From positions 128,240-192,239 of the forward strand of contig NZ_JAVDSB010000012.1 of NCBI RefSeq assembly GCF_031455095.1: 64,000 nucleotides of DNA. Direction: 5' to 3'. The notes below the pieces were generated by a model. That model worked only from the letters and a program-made list of their open reading frames with translations. It was not told the DNA's origin and did no database searches. The stretch is from Paenibacillus_E qinlingensis_A (GTDB lineage: Bacteria; Bacillota; Bacilli; Paenibacillales; NBRC-103111). The position numbers and the translations under genes are program-made. Below, one piece after another: positions 7,361-15,317 of this stretch (position 1 is the stretch's first letter; each line of letters opens with the position of its first letter).

Positions 7361-7717
7361 ATGTCGTCGTTCATGTCTCCAACTTTTATCATCGGTTCAA
7401 TTCGTATTGGGTCCGTCGAAAGTGCATCCTGCATCAATATGGGAAATAACTGGCCTACAGATTTTCAGAGCAATCAAAAAACGGTTCAAGGCTTCGGCGC
7501 TGTCGAAGGCGATCATAACCAATTGGTGGGTACCCGTTCGATGCTGAACGATTCCGATTTCCTCGACATGCTCAATGTCGGTGATAATGAAACTCCGGAG
7601 TGGCTGCAGGAAATGATAACTGTTCAAGCACAGGCTTCAGGCTTTACCACCAACACCGCGGCTGCTTCTACGGCTCCGGCAGAAGCAACGACGAAAGCTC
7701 CGCCAACGGCCGAATAA
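7361..7717 (+). CDS. GerPA/GerPF-family spore germination protein (copy 2)
   Basis: The protein has 118 residues from the ATG at 7361, preceded by GATGAGGTGATT. The first 70 residues are a GerPA-type domain: FIIGSIRIGSVESASCINMG then KTVQGFGAVEGDHNQLVG and NDSDFLDMLN. The remaining part is an Ala/Thr/Pro-rich tail (about 85-118) not found in the short family members. The gene lies 16 bases after the GerPC-like gene, so the three are probably one mother-cell operon. The stop codon is inside the stem of a terminator that also serves the opposing gene. Confidence 0.78.
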   Translation: MSSFMSPTFIIGSIRIGSVESASCINMGNNWPTDFQSNQKTVQGFGAVEGDHNQLVGTRSMLNDSDFLDMLNVGDNETPEWLQEMITVQAQASGFTTNTAAASTAPAEATTKAPPTAE

Positions 7718-7740
7718 GGCTGTCGCGGAGCTTTTTTTTA
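7697..7740. terminator. Shared terminator of the convergent gerP-type genes
   Basis: The arms AAAGCTCCGC and GCGGAGCTTT enclose about 20 bases and are followed by TTTTTTT. The left arm is within the 3' end of the plus-strand gene, and the T-run ends on the stop codon of the minus-strand gene. Confidence 0.82.
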
Positions 7741-7998
7741 AACACGACCAATGATCAAATCACCTTTGGTATAAGGCGCATCAATGATATCGTTATCGTA
7801 AACCGTATTCACATTGTTCCATACTATATTATGTTCGCCGCTCACTTCACCAAGGCCGCTATTGTTTTTACCACTCGTTGACCAGTTCACCTGTGCATTC
7901 GTGCCAATGAATATACCAGAACCATCGGTTATTGAATTGACATGAATCGAATCAAATTGAATCAAAGGTGGATCTAGGGGGCCAGGCAGATTCATCAT
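7738..7998 (-). CDS. GerPA/GerPF-family spore germination protein (copy 3)
   Basis: This 86-residue protein has the family pattern in full: IQFDSIHVNSITDGSGIFIG, then NNSGLGEVSGEHNIVWNNVN and a DNDIIDAPY ending, which parallels the 'DpDvvDqp' end of GerPA/GerPF. The core from GLGE onward is strikingly close to copy 1 (GLGEISGEHTVV against GLGEVSGEHNIV), pointing to duplication. It is convergent with copy 2 and preceded on its own strand by copy 4, 19 bases away. The Pro-rich start (MMNLPGPLDPPL) is unusual for the family. Confidence 0.78.
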   Translation of the reverse strand: MMNLPGPLDPPLIQFDSIHVNSITDGSGIFIGTNAQVNWSTSGKNNSGLGEVSGEHNIVWNNVNTVYDNDIIDAPYTKGDLIIGRV

Positions 7999-8017
7999 GG
8001 CGTACTACCACCCTTCC

Positions 8018-8260
8018 CTAAGCTTGATTCGTTATGGCTGGTTTAAAGTCCTGATCATTAATCGGTGCATCGATAAAGTCATTATCAAAGATGGTATTGA
8101 CGAAGTTGCAGGCGACCGAATTACCGATGAATTCACCATTGCCGTAATTGTTTTTGCTATGGGAATCCCAACTGGATTGGGCATTCTCTCCAATCCCAAT
8201 CGTGGCATTCGTATTCTGGTTATTAATATTAATCATGTTAAACACGATGGAACTCGGCAT
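8018..8260 (-). CDS. GerPA/GerPF-family spore germination protein (copy 4)
   Basis: The protein has 80 residues. The ATG at 8260 is preferred to the GTG at 8269 because the GGGAG ribosome site ends nine bases upstream of the ATG and would touch the GTG. The sequence follows the family: FNMININNQNTNATIGIGEN, then KNNYGNGEFIGNSVACNFVN and DNDFIDAPI. The DNDFIDAPI end is almost the same as in copy 3 (DNDIIDAPY), so the two are recent paralogues and probably co-transcribed. A structural part of the coat permeability system is the best inference. Confidence 0.76.
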   Translation of the reverse strand: MPSSIVFNMININNQNTNATIGIGENAQSSWDSHSKNNYGNGEFIGNSVACNFVNTIFDNDFIDAPINDQDFKPAITNQA

Positions 8261-8366
8261 GCTGCTCACTCCCTGTCCGCGGTTTCTCTGCCATAAAGTT
8301 GTATCATAGCCTATTCAAGAAGCAGCGAATTGGTGCTTTAATCTCAAAATGAGGGAGTCAACAAAC

Positions 8367-8396
8367 AAAAGACTCTCCCCTGTAGGAGAGAGTCTT
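8367..8396 (-). terminator. Terminator of the Gly-rich protein gene
   Basis: The hairpin AGACTCTC / GAGAGTCT, with a CTACAGGG-type loop, is followed on the minus strand by TTTTG. It lies 27 bases past the stop of the gene at 8423. Confidence 0.75.
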
Positions 8397-8422
8397 CCAT
8401 GCCTACTCGATTTCGATCATCC

Positions 8423-8755
8423 TCAGAACCAGAGTCCTGGACCACCGAAGCCGCCAAAGCCGCCACCATACGGAAAGCCACCAAAGCCACCGCCAAAGCC
8501 GCCACCATAACCTCCAAAGCCACCGCCAAATCCACCATACGCATAAGGTGCAGTACCAATAGCCAGCAGATCAAATAAAACCAATGGAATAATCGCTTTT
8601 ACTTGAACTTTTTTGCCATTTTGTGGAGCAACTATCAACGTGTTCCCGCTGATCCGCACCAATTTGCCAGTCACTTGTGTACCATCTTTTTTAACAGCCA
8701 AAATATCTTTTCCGATCAATTTACGTACTTCTTCTTTACGAATTCTGGATGCCAC
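8423..8755 (-). CDS. Gly-rich protein with Sm-like N-terminal region
   Basis: The 110-residue protein starts with GTG at 8755, nine bases after AAGGAGG. Residues 1-60 are basic then strand-rich (LIGKDILAVKKDGTQVTGKL, GNTLIVAPQNGKKVQVK), recalling a small Sm/LSm-type barrel. Residues 70-110 are a Gly/Phe/Tyr repeat (GGFGGGFGGYGGG) ending GPGLWF. Low-complexity Gly/Tyr tails are frequent in spore coat and crust proteins, and the neighbours are germination genes, so a spore surface role is possible. I do not recognise a characterised homologue. The gene has its own ribosome site and terminator. Confidence 0.65.
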   Translation of the reverse strand: MASRIRKEEVRKLIGKDILAVKKDGTQVTGKLVRISGNTLIVAPQNGKKVQVKAIIPLVLFDLLAIGTAPYAYGGFGGGFGGYGGGFGGGFGGFPYGGGFGGFGGPGLWF

Positions 8756-8859
8756 GAACGTCCACCTCCTTCACGTGAGCAGAGATACATTGCTCTACAG
8801 TGTATGGCTAATGGGGTAACATCGCATGGATAGCTGTCCATTTTTACATAAAAATACGC

Positions 8860-10410
8860 TCATGTCTCTACTGATAGCTTGGTCAATGCTTTCTTGGCGG
8901 GTCCTTCGATAACATCCCCTTGGAAGGAATATCTGGAACCATGACACGGGCAGTCCCATGTTCGCTCCGCGTCGTTCCACTCAACTTCACATCCCAAATG
9001 GGTACAAGTTGTATCAACAACGTGCAATTCCCCATTGGGTTCTCTGTAAGCACCAGCTCGCTTGCCTTTCACACGTACGACAGAACCCTCATCCGGCGAC
9101 AACTCTTCAGGGTGCTTATGCTCTAAATCAAACTTCCCAGCAACAAAATGCTTCGCCACGTTGGCATTCTGCATGATAAATGTTTTGACGCTAGGATCCG
9201 CATGGAATCGATGCGGGGTAAACACATCTTCATAGGGACTTTGCTCCCCTAGGATTATTTTCGTATTCAGCATTGCGGCTACCATGCTGTTCGTCATCCC
9301 CCATTTGCGATACCCCGTCGCTATTAGGAGATGAGGAGCATCGGAAAATTGCTGCCCTATATAGGGCATTTTATCTAATGTGAACACATCCTGCGCTGAC
9401 CAACGGTATAGGATCTCCCGCAGTCCGAAGGTATCCGCTCCAAACTTCTGTAGATTCTCATAATACTGATGGGTACACAGCCCTTGCCCCGTCTTATGCC
9501 CTTCCCCGCCAATCAGCACCGCAGGTTCCCCCTGTATGGTGACAGCACGGAGAGAGCGAGAAGGTTGCTCGACATTTAAATACATCCCCCCGGGGTATGC
9601 TTGCTTCGTACGCGCAGCAATGACGTATGATTTCTCTGCATGCAGACGAGTAAAGTATGCGCCCTGGATGTCGTTGAATGGATAGTGCGAGGCGGTAACG
9701 ACGTAATTACAAGTGACTTGATGGCCTTGCTTAGTTTTGACAATAGAAGGCTTCTCATGGGAGGCACTGACCACCGTTGTTCCTTCATAGATGTGACCGC
9801 CAAGCCGCAGGATCTCTTGCATCAGTCGGATTAGGTAAGGTACAGGATTAAACCTGGCCTGATCTTTGATCCTTATTGCTGCTTTCGTCTCGAACGGCAG
9901 AGGGGTTGATTCCAGATAATCGCCGCCTATTTTCAGCTGCCCATATGCCAAGTATTCATCTTGTAATTGCTGTAAATAAGCATCATCACTCGTATACAGA
10001 TACGCATCATCTTCGGTAAATTGACACTCGATGTCTAGTTCATCAACCGTTTGCTTGACGAGCTTCAGCGCTTCGTTATTGGCTTCATAATAAAGACGAG
10101 TCTTCTCCTCACCAAAATGGGCAAAAAACTCATGATAAATAAGTCCATGCTGCGTGGTAACTTTAGCCGTGGTATGTCCTGTCGTACCTTCAAGGATAGG
10201 TCCTGCATTGAGCAAAATGACCTTAACGCCTTGTTTCGCGAGTAAATAAGCCGTGGTGATTCCGGTAATCCCTGCACCAATAACGACTACATCGCTCTTT
10301 AGATCGGTTGTCAGGCTAGGAAATTGGGGGATCTTGTCCACAGAGTCCAGCCAGAATGATTGGGGGAATTGCGGTAAATCGGCAGTTGAAGCCTCTCCAT
10401 GTTGCGTCAC
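8860..10410 (-). CDS. FAD-dependent oxidoreductase with C-terminal Rieske [2Fe-2S] domain
   Basis: The 516-residue protein starts with GTG at 10410, behind AAAGGAGAAC. The DadA-type FAD domain starts with VVVIGAGITGITTAYLLAKQG (about 45-65, shown in two parts: VVVIGAGITG, TTAYLLAKQG) and continues to about 400. The C-terminal Rieske domain holds C469-T-H471 and C487-P-C-H490, a complete 2Fe-2S ligand set, and the disulfide-type cysteines C474 and C489 are also present. The layout is that of Bacillus YhfW. The substrate is unknown; an amine or amino acid oxidised with electrons passed through the iron-sulfur centre is the family expectation. It has no signal peptide and appears to be a single-gene unit. 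Confidence 0.88.
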   Translation of the reverse strand: MTQHGEASTADLPQFPQSFWLDSVDKIPQFPSLTTDLKSDVVVIGAGITGITTAYLLAKQGVKVILLNAGPILEGTTGHTTAKVTTQHGLIYHEFFAHFGEEKTRLYYEANNEALKLVKQTVDELDIECQFTEDDAYLYTSDDAYLQQLQDEYLAYGQLKIGGDYLESTPLPFETKAAIRIKDQARFNPVPYLIRLMQEILRLGGHIYEGTTVVSASHEKPSIVKTKQGHQVTCNYVVTASHYPFNDIQGAYFTRLHAEKSYVIAARTKQAYPGGMYLNVEQPSRSLRAVTIQGEPAVLIGGEGHKTGQGLCTHQYYENLQKFGADTFGLREILYRWSAQDVFTLDKMPYIGQQFSDAPHLLIATGYRKWGMTNSMVAAMLNTKIILGEQSPYEDVFTPHRFHADPSVKTFIMQNANVAKHFVAGKFDLEHKHPEELSPDEGSVVRVKGKRAGAYREPNGELHVVDTTCTHLGCEVEWNDAERTWDCPCHGSRYSFQGDVIEGPAKKALTKLSVET

Positions 10411-10577
10411 TTTTTATGTTCTCCTTTTGTACCATTTTCTACCTATTTTGTCCTTGTCGTTGTGATAGTATGTATGAGAGTAGATACTTCTCACTCTTGA
10501 TAGAGAACGTGCGTTCCATTACAATGGAAGATACCCGTTAAATTCTCGCGTTTACTACCGCAGATAGGAGTGAGAAC

Positions 10578-11102
10578 ATGTCAGAGAAAATGAACGCCTC
10601 ACAAGTTATCATCGTGCCTTGGTCCGAATCCGATTTCGAACTCCTTCGACTTAGCAATGCTCCTGAGATGATGGAGCATCTTGGAGGCCCCGAAACGGAA
10701 GAGCAGCTTCGCACTCGCCACAATCGGTATCTTACCCTCAGAGAAAGAGAAAAAGGACATATGTTTAGCATCGTTATGCTACCTAACCGTGAAACCGTAG
10801 GTAGTATTGGATACTGGGATAGCCACTGGCAAGGAGAAAATGTCTATGAAATCGGTTGGAGTGTGCTTCCTACCTTCCAAGGGCGAGGGATAGCGAGCAG
10901 CGCCTTGCAGGCAGCTATTTCTCATGTGAACGCGGGTGCTAAGTATCGATGGATGCATGCGTTTCCTTCCATTCACAATCCTGCATCAAATGCAGTGTGT
11001 CGCAAACTTAGTTTCACCCTTAGGTCTGAGTGTGAATTCGAGTACCCACCAGGACATTTTATGCAATGTAATGATTGGCGTTTAGAGCTTGCAGGTAGTT
11101 AA
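10578..11102 (+). CDS. GNAT family N-acetyltransferase (RimJ/RimL-like)
   Basis: This is a 174-residue Acetyltransf_3-type protein. VLPTFQGRGIASSALQAAI (about 95-113) is the acetyl-CoA pyrophosphate-binding motif, preceded by the GSIGYWDSHW and YEIGWSV strands, and HNPASNAVCRKLSF (about 138-151) is the typical late motif of the RimJ/YdaF group. It would transfer acetyl from acetyl-CoA to an amine; the acceptor cannot be predicted. A GATAGGAGTGAG ribosome site precedes the ATG. A small membrane protein gene follows 25 bases on and may be co-transcribed. Confidence 0.87.
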   Translation: MSEKMNASQVIIVPWSESDFELLRLSNAPEMMEHLGGPETEEQLRTRHNRYLTLREREKGHMFSIVMLPNRETVGSIGYWDSHWQGENVYEIGWSVLPTFQGRGIASSALQAAISHVNAGAKYRWMHAFPSIHNPASNAVCRKLSFTLRSECEFEYPPGHFMQCNDWRLELAGS

Positions 11103-11127
11103 TTAAAAGTTTGGAGGTATTCCTAGG

Positions 11128-11457
11128 ATGAAAAGGTCCATCTCTCACCTCGGTGTTTATGCTTCATTGGGCAGTATGTTGCTTTGCTGTTGGTTCCTTT
11201 TTTGGAATCCCTACTCAGAAGTAGTAGCTAGCAGGGATACTATGCTCCTCTTACTCGTGATGTTAATTGCACCTGCTGGAGTCGGGTTGATCGGTTCCTT
11301 TTTGAAGAATAGGAAGTTGCTAATTGTGGCTTTTATCTGGTCACTTCCCTATGGACTCTATCTGGCACTAGCGAGCCTACCGAGCTTCTGGTATTTATTC
11401 GGTGTGACGCTCCTACTATATCTAGCAGCAGCTTTGCGAATGAGACCACGACCCTAG
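11128..11457 (+). CDS. Small four-helix membrane protein, function unknown
   Basis: The 109-residue protein has about four transmembrane segments (roughly 7-27, 38-58, 64-83 and 86-104) and a basic C-terminus (RMRPRP). GTTTGGAGG lies nine bases before the ATG, supporting translation. It contains no catalytic or transport motif that I recognise. It lies 25 bases after the GNAT gene on the same strand, so they may share a transcript. Beyond its stop there is no gene for about 500 bases, only repeats. Confidence 0.68.
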   Translation: MKRSISHLGVYASLGSMLLCCWFLFWNPYSEVVASRDTMLLLLVMLIAPAGVGLIGSFLKNRKLLIVAFIWSLPYGLYLALASLPSFWYLFGVTLLLYLAAALRMRPRP

Positions 11458-11536
11458 TGTCGATGAAAATTATAAGCAGCCTAAGTAGGACTCACTCCGG
11501 TGGGTTCTGTGTGGGGCTGCTTATTTGGGTTAGGAA

Positions 11537-11728
11537 TTAACTGGATTTCATGCAGCTAATTTCGCGGGAATTCATGGTTTGGAACGTTTAACTGGATTAT
11601 ATACAGCTAATTTTGTGTAAAGTGGTCTGTTTGGCGAAATTCATTCGATTTAGCGGGAGAAAATCCAGTTATTTTCCCTAAAGCAGGGATTTGGCATGAA
11701 TTAGATGTAGAAATGCAGTTATTTTGAT
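11537..11728. repeat. Four further copies of the ACTGGA...CCAGT palindromic repeat
   Basis: Units near 11537-11564, 11586-11614, 11649-11677 and 11700-11726 match the array at 2469-2660: TTAACTGGATTTCATGCAGC, TTAACTGGATTATATACAGC, GCGGGAGAAAATCCAGTTAT and a decayed fourth. The spacing between units is irregular (about 35-50 bases), as in the first array. With the 7-base tandem repeat that follows, it fills the gene-free stretch 11458-11963. Confidence 0.8.
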
Positions 11729-11742
11729 GTCGGGGTTGGGGC

Positions 11743-11822
11743 TGGGGTTCGGGGTTCAGGGTTCGGGGTTCGGGGTTCGGGGTTCGGGGTTCGGGGTTCG
11801 GGGTTCGGGCTTCGGGTTCGGC
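11743..11822. repeat. 7-base tandem repeat GGGTTCG, about eleven copies
   Basis: GGGTTCG is repeated head to tail with few changes (TGGGGTTCGGGGTTCAGG at the left, GGGCTTCGGGTTCGG at the right). The plus strand carries runs of three to four G every seven bases, so it meets the spacing rule for intramolecular G-quadruplexes. Because seven is not a multiple of three, all frames through it encode a 7-residue repeat of Pro/Glu/Arg/Thr; these are not treated as genes. Confidence 0.85.
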
Positions 11823-11890
11823 TTCGCGGTCCTGCCGCTGAGCACTGCTGCCGGCGGACATTTGGCAAGTGGACGCCACAGCCAAAAACA

Positions 11891-11933
11891 GCAAAAAGCC
11901 GCCCTCCGACACAACGTCAGAAACAGCGGCTTG
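11891..11933 (-). terminator. Terminator of the DUF1128 gene
   Basis: On the minus strand AAGCCGC and GCGGCTT enclose about 23 bases and are followed by TTTTGCTGTTTTT. It lies about 30 bases past the stop at 11964. Confidence 0.7.
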
Positions 11934-11963
11934 CTAATTTGGCTTATGATAATGACGAACCCA

Positions 11964-12188
11964 TTAGGCCTTGCGAATTTTGCCAAGCTCGGTCGTGATC
12001 GCATCAATCTCGCTAATGCTGAAACGATCCTTGCTTGCTACCATATCATAGAGATCCTTCAGATCCTCGTAGACTTCTTCTTTAACATTAGAGGCTTTGA
12101 TAGATCCCCCAGTAGCCATGCGCAACTTTTTCTTAATTTCCTCAAACATAAATTCAACGTTCTCTTCCGACCATGTCGTCAAATCCAT
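11964..12188 (-). CDS. DUF1128 family protein (YfkK-like)
   Basis: This 74-residue acidic/basic helical protein begins MDLTTWSEENVEFMFEEIKK and contains YEDLKDLYDMVASKDRFS (about 41-58) and a final ITTELGKIRKA. It can be followed almost residue for residue along Bacillus YfkK, the prototype of DUF1128. The length matches the family. The function is unknown; the proteins are soluble and confined to Bacillota. The gene stands alone with a GAAGGATGAG ribosome site and a terminator of its own. Confidence 0.88.
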   Translation of the reverse strand: MDLTTWSEENVEFMFEEIKKKLRMATGGSIKASNVKEEVYEDLKDLYDMVASKDRFSISEIDAITTELGKIRKA

Positions 12189-12272
12189 CGTATATGCTCA
12201 TCCTTCCCTCGGTATCTTGTCATCATTTTAAAGCACAGAGGGGGTAATGTAAAATACAGATTGCCCCAATAA

Positions 12273-12306
12273 ACAAAAAGAAGCTTAGACAGATCGTCTC
12301 GCTTCC
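12273..12306 (-). terminator. Terminator of the TetR-type gene
   Basis: On the minus strand GAAGC.GAGAC and GTCT..GCTTC pair and TTTTTG follows. It lies about a dozen bases past the stop at 12317. Confidence 0.7.
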
Positions 12307-12316
12307 TTCATTTCTT

Positions 12317-12973
12317 CTATATAACGTTGGATTTCCGCATGTTTTGTCCAATCATTTTGACAAGCGGACGCTGAGCTTCTATGGAATCCACATCCAAGCT
12401 GACACAGATCAATCGGATATGCTCATCAGCCAATTTGCGTGCTTCCTCGTAAGAAAGTTTAAACTGAATGCAATAAGAGATAAAGCCATGTAAGGACATA
12501 AATATATTCCACGGAAGCGTATACTTGCGACTCTCTAATCCTGGCTGATCTTTCAAAACTTCACGAATGACAATCGCAAACATATCCAAGCATTGAGCTT
12601 GTTCGGTACGTGAGTACTGCTGCAGTTCTGGCTCGTTAATCATAAACATCATTTCGTAGTGATTCGGGTTGCTTAATCCAAACCAAACGAATTCCATCAT
12701 TAACTTTTGGAGCAAATTCACGCTAAACCCATGCTCACGAACGATCATTTCCTTCTGACGCTGCAGAAGTGAGGCGAAATCGTCTTTAATTAGTGCATAA
12801 AATAATTCAGCTTTCTCATTAAAATGGTAATATAACGCCCCATGACTGTACCCCATTGCTTTAGCAATGCTTCGCATCGTTAAAGCGCGATAGCCGAAAG
12901 TAGCGAATAATTCCCGCGCCTCCGTAAGAATTCGTTCTCTGCTAAGCTCTTGCGCGACTGCTTTCCTAGCCAT
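12317..12973 (-). CDS. TetR/AcrR family transcriptional regulator
   Basis: The protein has 218 residues. The N-terminal TetR domain (about 10-57) reads RILTEARELFATFGYRALTM then RSIAKAMGYSHGALYYHFNEKAELF, the classical helix-turn-helix with the YYHF recognition end. The C-terminal ligand domain is helical, with no assignable inducer. It has its own terminator, and its neighbours (DUF1128, YigZ) give no regulatory clue. A target adjacent to it is not evident, since both flanking genes run in the same direction. Confidence 0.9.
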   Translation of the reverse strand: MARKAVAQELSRERILTEARELFATFGYRALTMRSIAKAMGYSHGALYYHFNEKAELFYALIKDDFASLLQRQKEMIVREHGFSVNLLQKLMMEFVWFGLSNPNHYEMMFMINEPELQQYSRTEQAQCLDMFAIVIREVLKDQPGLESRKYTLPWNIFMSLHGFISYCIQFKLSYEEARKLADEHIRLICVSLDVDSIEAQRPLVKMIGQNMRKSNVI

Positions 12974-13031
12974 TCCTATCCCTCCGCATCCTCAGCTCAT
13001 ATGAAATTTTGTTTGGTTTTCTGGAGCCTGC

Positions 13032-13673
13032 CTATTCAGGCAAGCTCTCATGAACGATGTACTCGTTCTCACCAGCGACGATCATGCTTTGACCTTGTGT
13101 AACATCCCTTGCCCAATTCATAAATGCTTCCGCTTTAGCAGCCAAAGGATAACAAGGAACGGTCACTTTGTCCGTAAACCCGATATCCCCAAGCAGCATC
13201 CCTTGATTTCTCAGTTCATTTTCCAGCTTGCCATACCATGTATAATCGACTTCAATCAGCACGAGCTGATGATTTACTTTATAAATCGGCTTTCCTGCTT
13301 CTATGCCTGCCAGAGCCCCATCCGCATAAGCGCGAATAAGTCCGCCAGCACCTAACATGATGCCACCAAAATAACGAGTAACTACGACAACGGTATTCTT
13401 GAGCCCTTGATGCTTCATTACTTCCAGAATCGGCTTCCCGGCTGTTCCGCTAGGTTCTCCATCATCGGATTGCTTCTGGATTTGATCCCGCTCACCAATG
13501 ACATACGCACTGCAATTATGCGTCGCCGACCTGTGTTCCTTCTTGATCGCTTCAATAAACTGGATTGCTTCTTCTTCTGAATCTACGGGTTTAGCATGAC
13601 CGATGAAACGTGACTTCTTGATGATAATCTCAGACGAACCATACGAATGGATTGTTTTATAATGTGCTAGCAT
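13032..13673 (-). CDS. YigZ/IMPACT family protein
   Basis: The protein has 213 residues with the start at 13673 (MLAHYKTIHSYGSSEIIIKK), behind GAGAAAGG; the frame is open for 18 more codons without a better site. The N-terminal domain holds the family signature RSATHNCSAYVIG, DDGEPSGTAGKPILEVM (about 67-84) and VVVTRYFGGIMLGAGGLIRAY (about 93-113, shown by YFGGIMLGAGGL). The C-terminal domain has the ferredoxin-like fold of UPF0029. Eukaryotic IMPACT acts on Gcn1; the bacterial role is unsettled. It ends without an obvious terminator, close to the TetR gene. Confidence 0.9.
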   Translation of the reverse strand: MLAHYKTIHSYGSSEIIIKKSRFIGHAKPVDSEEEAIQFIEAIKKEHRSATHNCSAYVIGERDQIQKQSDDGEPSGTAGKPILEVMKHQGLKNTVVVVTRYFGGIMLGAGGLIRAYADGALAGIEAGKPIYKVNHQLVLIEVDYTWYGKLENELRNQGMLLGDIGFTDKVTVPCYPLAAKAEAFMNWARDVTQGQSMIVAGENEYIVHESLPE

Positions 13674-13786
13674 AGCCAACCTTTCTCGGTAGAAGGAAAC
13701 AACTGTTTCACTATATTCTACACACATGCCTCGACTTCGACAATATGGAAAGAAAATTTACCATCTAAATAATGGAAAAAGGGGTG

Positions 13787-13826
13787 CAAAAAAACGACCT
13801 ATCCGATAGGATTGATCGTTTTTCGT
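13787..13826 (-). terminator. Terminator of pgi
   Basis: The minus strand reads AAAAACGATC, an inner CCTATCGGATAGG palindrome and GTCGTTTTTTTGC: a long stem ending in a T-run, about 13 bases after the pgi stop. Confidence 0.8.
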
Positions 13827-13838
13827 TTTTACGGCGCA

Positions 13839-15194
13839 TTATTGCTCTAAGCGAGCTTCAAGTTCCGCTTTTTCTTTTTCATAACCAGGCTTGCCCAAGA
13901 GAGCAAACATGTTCTTTTTATACGCTTCAACACCCGGTTGATCGAATGGATTCACACCCATCAAGTAACCGCTGATGCCGCATGCTTTTTCAAAGAAATA
14001 GACCATGTATCCGAATGAGTAAGGCGTCATATCTGGCAAAGTTACGATCAGGTTCGGTACTTGACCGTCTGTGTGCGCAAGCATCGTGCCTTGGAAAGCC
14101 TTCTTGTTCACGAAATCCATCGTTTTGCCGCTAAGGAAATTCAAACCGTCCAGATCATCTGCATCTGTACCGATCGTGATATGATCAGCCACTTGGTCAA
14201 CTTGGATAACCGTTTCGAACAAAATGCGATTACCATCTTGAACGAATTGTCCCATGGAGTGAAGATCTGTGGAGAAGTCTACAGACGCGGGATAAATCCC
14301 TTTGTAATCCTTCCCTTCGCTCTCCCCGAATAATTGCTTCCACCACTCCGAAACGAAGTGCAAGGATGGCTCATAGTTCACAAGGATCTCAATCGTTTTC
14401 CCTTTGCGATACAGAGAGTTACGAACTGCTGCGTATTGGTAAGCTTGATTCTCACTAAGCTTCGGATTGGAGAATTCTTGCTGTGCATCTGCTGCACCTT
14501 TCATAATCGCTTCAACGTCAATACCTGCAGTTGCAATTGGAAGCAAACCAACCGCTGTAAGTACGGAGTAACGTCCACCCACATCATCTGGAATAACGAA
14601 AGTCTCGTATCCTTCTGCATTTGATAGTGTTTTGAGCGCACCCTTCTCTTGATCCGTTGTTGCATAAATCCGTTTACGAGCGGCTTCTTTACCATATTTT
14701 TTCTCCAGTAGTTCGCGGAAAATACGGAAAGCAATCGCTGGCTCAGTCGTCGTACCGGATTTGGAAATCACATTCACGGAGAAATCCTTGCCTTCAAGCA
14801 ATTGAAGCAAATGCGTGACATATGTCGAAGAGATATTATTTCCTACAAAATAAATCTCAGGCGTTTTACGTTTATCTTTTGGCAAAATATTATAAAAGGA
14901 ATGAGAAAGCATTTCTAGCGCCGCGCGTGCACCTAGATATGAACCCCCAATACCGATCACGACAAGTGCCTCGGAGTCTGATTGAATCTGCTTCGCAGCT
15001 GCCCCAATACGGGCAAACTCTTCACGATTGTAGTTCTCAGGAAGATCCACCCACCCCAAATAATCGGAGCCAGCACCTGTTTTATTATGTAGTTGATTGT
15101 GGGCTAGTTCCACTTGAGCCGACAAATAATCGACTTCATGTTGCGATAAAAAGGATAGTGCTTTGCTGTAATCAAATTGTAGTTTTTTACTCAA
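13839..15194 (-). CDS. pgi: Glucose-6-phosphate isomerase
   Basis: Glycolytic interconversion of glucose 6-phosphate and fructose 6-phosphate. I place the start at TTG 15194 (451 residues): GGAGG lies eight bases upstream, and the protein then opens with SKKLQFDYSKALSF, as Bacillus Pgi does. An ATG five codons earlier overlaps that ribosome site. Visible signatures are GAGSDYLGWVDLP (about 41), VVIGIGGSYLGARAALE (about 79), the phosphate-binding SKSGTTTEPA (about 146), FGESEGKDYKGIYP and the C-terminal GVNPFDQPGVEAYK with the catalytic lysine. Single gene with a terminator. Confidence 0.96.
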   Translation of the reverse strand: MSKKLQFDYSKALSFLSQHEVDYLSAQVELAHNQLHNKTGAGSDYLGWVDLPENYNREEFARIGAAAKQIQSDSEALVVIGIGGSYLGARAALEMLSHSFYNILPKDKRKTPEIYFVGNNISSTYVTHLLQLLEGKDFSVNVISKSGTTTEPAIAFRIFRELLEKKYGKEAARKRIYATTDQEKGALKTLSNAEGYETFVIPDDVGGRYSVLTAVGLLPIATAGIDVEAIMKGAADAQQEFSNPKLSENQAYQYAAVRNSLYRKGKTIEILVNYEPSLHFVSEWWKQLFGESEGKDYKGIYPASVDFSTDLHSMGQFVQDGNRILFETVIQVDQVADHITIGTDADDLDGLNFLSGKTMDFVNKKAFQGTMLAHTDGQVPNLIVTLPDMTPYSFGYMVYFFEKACGISGYLMGVNPFDQPGVEAYKKNMFALLGKPGYEKEKAELEARLEQ

Positions 15195-15317
15195 TAGGTT
15201 CGCCTCCATCTCTATTTTTACCTTTTCCTAGCATACTTATTTGCTTGTCCAAAAGCAAGTGAGAAAGGAATTCACAGGTATTAATTCCCATGCTAAAATG
15301 AAGTCAGAGGTGAGGAC

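Noticed and set aside
11607..12007. Minus-strand frames encoding a Pro-Asn-Pro-Glu-Pro-Arg-Thr type repeat
   Set aside because: A 7-base tandem repeat gives 7-residue repeats in every frame; no ribosome site and no similarity outside the repeat.
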